DNA from: an uncultured Selenomonadaceae bacterium
GTDB taxonomy: Bacteria; Bacillota; Negativicutes; Selenomonadales; Selenomonadaceae
NCBI GenBank assembly: GCA_905236325.1
Contig: CAJOPJ010000185.1
Location: 1-25,419, forward strand
DNA: 25,419 nucleotides
Direction: 5' to 3'
Shown here: in pieces, positions 23,101 through 25,419 of the stretch
Layout: each line of letters opens with the position of its first letter
Position numbering within the stretch: the first letter of the stretch is position 1
The notes under the pieces: model-generated
Told to the model about the DNA's origin: nothing
The model's database searches: none
Seen by the model: the letters and a program-made list of their open reading frames with translations, nothing else
Program-made: the position numbers and the translations under genes

Positions 23101-23558
23101 GCATTAAAGTTGGCGGAATTATCACTGAAACCAAAAGATTCACAACCAAAAAAGGCGATATGATGGCGACTTTAACTTTGGAAGATTTTTCCGACAGTTT
23201 GAATGTTGTAGTTTTTCCGCGCGTTTTTCAAGACTGCATGAACTTAATTTTGCCGGAAGAAGTTGTTGTTGTCACAGGCAAAGTTGATACTGAAAATTTT
23301 GTTGCAAAGATTTTTGCCGATGAATTTTTCAGTGCGGAAAATTATTCACCGGAAATTTATTTGATTGTAACAACACAGTTTGAAAATCCTGCAACTTATG
23401 ATAAACTAGGGGAAATTTTTAAAAATCACGATGGAAACTGTAAAATTTTTTTAAATCAGCATGGCAAATGGAGAAAGCTTTTTAATCAAAAAATTTCGCT
23501 ATCCGCGCTGGTAGATTTAAAAAATTTACTGGGAGCTGAAAATGTTAAACTTTACTAA
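20178..23558 (+). CDS. dnaE: DNA polymerase III alpha subunit, DnaE type
   Basis: A 1126-residue replicative C-family polymerase. The PHP domain opens with THLHLHTEYSLLDGAAR (7-23) and has several His residues that suggest a metal-binding form. The polymerase active site shows GPGRGSAAGS, the acidic pair D400 and D402 in PDIDIDF, and D552 in KMDFLGLRT, aligning with E. coli D401, D403 and D555. Then come the ADILRRAMGKKK region, the helix-hairpin-helix part (about 790-880) and an OB fold (GKRIKVGGIITETKRFTTKK). There is no built-in 3'-5' exonuclease insert, so this is DnaE, not PolC. Firmicutes often carry both. The ribosome site is weak (GTGAT). The gene overlaps the following D,D-carboxypeptidase gene by 17 bases. 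Confidence 0.98.
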   Translation: MIEKKFTHLHLHTEYSLLDGAARIKDLIPQAKKLNMTSIAITDHGTMYGVIDFYKTAQNFGIKPIIGCEVYLAPKSRFDRTEISGVKYFHLVLLAENNEGYKNLVKLVSAASIEGFYYRPRIDKELLRKYHTGLIGLSACTAGEIQRAILADNFNRAVELAKEYVEIFGRNNFFLEVQNHGLEDEIKVRNALKKISQELNIDLVATNDVHYINKSDSDAHDILLCIQTNKNIHDKHRLRFSSDDYYLKSASEMQQLFEDMPEACENTNKIAARCNVTFDFNNLQIPHYPLPKNYSSDADFLRELCYKKISERYEVVTEKITSRLNYELEIIHRCGYDGYFLIVWDFVNFAKKNKIPVGPGRGSAAGSIVAYILGITALDPLQYDLLFERFLNPERVSMPDIDIDFCFLRREEVIDYVKKIYGENHVAQIATFGTLAARAAIRDCVRVLNLPYSTGSKIIELIPAELNITLTGALKKSKDLKRIYDEDLEVRRVIDLALKLEGMPRNFSTHAAGIVISKLPLTDYLPVQISNNALVTQYDKDKIEELGLLKMDFLGLRTLTIIQETIDNIKKSCGVELEIEKIPLRDEITAKMLTNGETGAVFQMESAGMTKILRDIRPEGFTDLIPTVALYRPGPLGSGMVEDFIDSKRGIKQPTYLHSKLEPILRETFGVILYQEQVMQIVQALAGFTLGQADILRRAMGKKKAELLQAQKNNFLQGCVDNGVENPIAEKIFKLLEKFADYGFNKSHSAAYALLAWQTAYLKAHFPAEYMAAMMSSVMDNDKVSAYAELTRAMGIEVLPPDINLSGVHFQVEEGKVRFALSAIKNVGEFAISGVVEVRKRGGKFKSLLDFCRRVKLKDFTKHALENLIKAGCFDSITTRRTALLESLDSTFHEGKKSRSDFESGQVGLFGDDFQELKFDLPLVPERPKAEILVQEKDALGFYLSGHPLDSYAEKFSGLVSLKKIKSGDVPKGKRIKVGGIITETKRFTTKKGDMMATLTLEDFSDSLNVVVFPRVFQDCMNLILPEEVVVVTGKVDTENFVAKIFADEFFSAENYSPEIYLIVTTQFENPATYDKLGEIFKNHDGNCKIFLNQHGKWRKLFNQKISLSALVDLKNLLGAENVKLY

Positions 23559-24627
23559 ATTGATTTTTATAATCGCAATTTTAATTTTTCAATTTTCAAT
23601 TTGCAAAGCTCAGCATTTTGTTGACAGAATGGCATCTACTGGCGAAGCACAAATTTCCAATCCTGCTACAGATTTAAATTCAAGCAATTCAGGTTTAAAT
23701 CAAGGTGTAACAATGACGCGCTTAAATAATCCACGCACAGCTCCTGCAGGTGATTTATTGCCGCAAGTCAGCGCAACTGCCGCTATTGTTATGGACGCAG
23801 ACACCGGCGAAATTATTTATCAGCGCAATGCTGACAATAAAATGTTCCCCGCAAGCACAACTAAGTTAATGACTTTGATTATGGCACTTGAGCACGGCGG
23901 CTTGAATGAAATTGTTACAGTCAGTCAAAATGCGTTCGGCGTTGAGGGCAGTAGTCTGTACTTGGAAGTTAATGACAAAATGCCACTCGGCGAACTTTTG
24001 GAAGGTATGATTTTACTTAGCGGCAATGACGCGGCTTGTGCTGTTGCCGAACACTGCGCAGGTTCAGTTTCTGAATTTGTGAACAGAATGAACATTCGCG
24101 CAAAACAATTTGGGGCGACAAATACGCACTTCAATAATCCGCACGGCTTGCCTGATGAAAATCACTATACAACTGCGCACGACTTAGCCTTAATGGCGGC
24201 GCGTGGTTTTCAGATGCCAAAATTTGCTGAAATTGTAAGCCGCCGTCAAGGTGTTTATAATTGGCTTCACGGCGATGATAAAATGCTCACTTCTGAAAAT
24301 CGCCTGTTAGAAATTTATCGCGGCGCAAATGGCGTAAAAACAGGCTATACTCAAGCTGCAGGGCGTTGTCTTGTCACTGCCGCCAAGCGCGGCGATATTC
24401 AACTTGTAGCTGTTGTTTTGAATAGCGCACTGATGTGGCATGATTCTGTTTACTTGTTGGATTATGGTTTTGCAAATGTTAAACCACACCCTGCAAAATC
24501 ACTTAACAATAAACAAAATACAAATACAAATGCAAGTGCAATTTTAAATACTTCAAATGATGACGACAACGATAGATCTTTTTTCAGAATGATTTTGAAT
24601 TGGTTAAAAAAGCTTTTAAATTTTTAG
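23542..24627 (+). CDS. D-alanyl-D-alanine carboxypeptidase, short form (S11 family)
   Basis: A 361-residue low-molecular-weight penicillin-binding protein that trims the terminal D-Ala from peptidoglycan stems. A signal peptide (MLNFTKLIFIIAILIFQF, about 1-23) precedes an Asn/Ser-rich region and the S11 catalytic domain. The active-site motifs are S105-T-T-K108 (nucleophile S105), S160-G-N162 and K266-T-G268. After the end of the domain (LLDYGFANV) the usual beta-sheet domain (PBP5_C) is missing; in its place is an Asn/Asp-rich linker and a short amphipathic tail (RSFFRMILNWLKKLLNF), likely a membrane anchor. The ATG lies inside dnaE (17-base overlap) with GGGAGC upstream, so it is translated from the dnaE message. 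Confidence 0.93.
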   Translation: MLNFTKLIFIIAILIFQFSICKAQHFVDRMASTGEAQISNPATDLNSSNSGLNQGVTMTRLNNPRTAPAGDLLPQVSATAAIVMDADTGEIIYQRNADNKMFPASTTKLMTLIMALEHGGLNEIVTVSQNAFGVEGSSLYLEVNDKMPLGELLEGMILLSGNDAACAVAEHCAGSVSEFVNRMNIRAKQFGATNTHFNNPHGLPDENHYTTAHDLALMAARGFQMPKFAEIVSRRQGVYNWLHGDDKMLTSENRLLEIYRGANGVKTGYTQAAGRCLVTAAKRGDIQLVAVVLNSALMWHDSVYLLDYGFANVKPHPAKSLNNKQNTNTNASAILNTSNDDDNDRSFFRMILNWLKKLLNF

Positions 24628-24642
24628 TGAGGAGGAAATATC

Positions 24643-25419
24643 TTGAAAGTTAGCATAATCGGAGCGACAGGTTACGCAGGTGCAGAACTGTTGAAAATTT
24701 TACTTAAGCATCCTGAAGTTGAAATTGTACATATCACATCAGAAAGCTCCACCGGCAAAAAAATTTCTGAACTGTATCCACACCTGCGCGGAATTTGTGA
24801 TATGACATTGGAAAGTATGCAAGGAATTGAAGTTATCGGCGCAGAAAGCGATTTTATTTTTATCGCTTTGCCTCACGGTCACGCTATGACTGTCGGTAAG
24901 AAACTTGAAAATTTGCCTTGCAAAATTATCGACCTTGGCGCAGACTACAGATTCAGCGATACTGCTGTTTATGAAAAATGGTACAAAATTGAACATATAC
25001 ACAAAAATGCGCCCAGAGTTTATGGTCTGGCTGAACTTTATCGCGAAGAAATTAAAGCTGCAAAAATTATCGGCAATGCAGGCTGTTTTACTACAGCGTC
25101 GATTTTGGCACTTGCGCCGCTTGTTAAACATCATTTAGTTGAATCAGATTCAATCATTGTTGACGCAGCCTCCGGCGTTAGTGGTGCAGGGCGCGGCTTA
25201 AAACTTGGAAATCATTTCCCTGAACTCTATGACAACTTCAAGGCTTACAATGTTGCACACCACAGACACACGCCTGAAATTGAACAGGCTTTAAAAGATT
25301 TAGGCGGCGAAGAAGTTATAATAAATTTCACTCCGCATTTAGTTCCAATGTCGCGCGGAATTTTGGCAACCTGTTACGCGAAGTTGAAAGATGAAGTTTC
25401 TGCAGGAACTATCGAGGCG
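24643..25419 (+). CDS. argC: N-acetyl-gamma-glutamyl-phosphate reductase, 5' part
   Basis: The frame is open to the end of the window (259 codons). ArgC reduces N-acetylglutamyl phosphate to the semialdehyde with NADPH in arginine synthesis. The N-terminus VSIIGATGYAGAELLKIL is the dinucleotide-binding motif; FIALPHGHAM and KIIDLGADYRF follow; the active-site Cys is C148 in GNAGCFTT, where many ArgC proteins read GNPGCYPT. Further ArgC segments are VDAASGVSGAGRGL, NVAHHRHTPEI and FTPHLVPMSRGIL. The start is a TTG at 24643-24645 with GGAGG seven bases upstream, so a search limited to ATG or complete frames misses it. It begins 15 bases after the carboxypeptidase stop and probably heads an arginine operon beyond the window. 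Confidence 0.97.
   Translation, partial: MKVSIIGATGYAGAELLKILLKHPEVEIVHITSESSTGKKISELYPHLRGICDMTLESMQGIEVIGAESDFIFIALPHGHAMTVGKKLENLPCKIIDLGADYRFSDTAVYEKWYKIEHIHKNAPRVYGLAELYREEIKAAKIIGNAGCFTTASILALAPLVKHHLVESDSIIVDAASGVSGAGRGLKLGNHFPELYDNFKAYNVAHHRHTPEIEQALKDLGGEEVIINFTPHLVPMSRGILATCYAKLKDEVSAGTIEA

Noticed and set aside
1..25419. tRNA, rRNA, riboswitch, T-box or CRISPR array
   Set aside because: No cloverleaf, conserved rRNA stretch, T-box motif or regular repeat-spacer pattern was seen on either strand; all gaps between genes are under about 220 bases.

Overview
The window reads as chromosomal core DNA of a low-GC, anaerobic-type Firmicute, most likely a Negativicutes (Selenomonadales-like) bacterium. 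It combines Firmicute regulators and gene order (codY, ctsR, alaR-alaT, cvfB, and nadD-yqeK-LCP-rsfS) with exported periplasm-type proteins such as an LPP20-like protein, an M48 metalloprotease and an extracytoplasmic flavodoxin. The taxonomic call is inference; no rRNA or tRNA gene is present. I see no phage, IS element, CRISPR array or integration site.

Layout. (1) 3-869: 3' end of dnaK with a strong terminator; dnaJ does not follow. (2) 1024-1881: an AT-rich gene for a divergent FtsZ paralogue that keeps the FtsZ C-terminal domain and the C-terminal partner-binding peptide (DIPDWMRLK) but has lost the GTP-binding signature and most of the T7 catalytic loop. This is the most novel item. (3) 1976-2581: DUF1349 protein. 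(4) 2690-3871 (-): Bcr/CflA-type MFS pump, divergent from an exported LPP20-like protein (3997-4803). (5) 4854-13179 (-): a long housekeeping run in the order proA, a 43-codon small membrane ORF, nadD, yqeK, an OPT-family transporter, LCP ligase, rsfS, cvfB, coaE, lytic transglycosylase. proA has a leader with two ribosome-binding-site-preceded mini-ORFs. (6) 13396-14648 (-): lipoprotein flavodoxin coupled to a multi-helix DUF4405 membrane protein, a plausible extracytoplasmic electron-transfer pair. (7) 14865-19560 (+): codY with two CodY-box-like sites upstream, then alaR-alaT, an M48 protease, lgt and a small exported protein, tightly packed with TTG start codons. (8) 19620-25419 (+): ctsR with its own promoter but without mcsA-mcsB-clpC, then dnaE, a D,D-carboxypeptidase and the start of argC.

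Common themes are nutrient sensing and amino-acid metabolism (CodY, AlaR/AlaT, ProA, ArgC, peptide transporter), envelope growth (LCP, Slt, Lgt, D,D-carboxypeptidase, FtsZ-like protein) and ribosome/NAD/CoA housekeeping. Five of the six terminators that I can see end in exactly nine T residues followed by GC, an unusually uniform signature.
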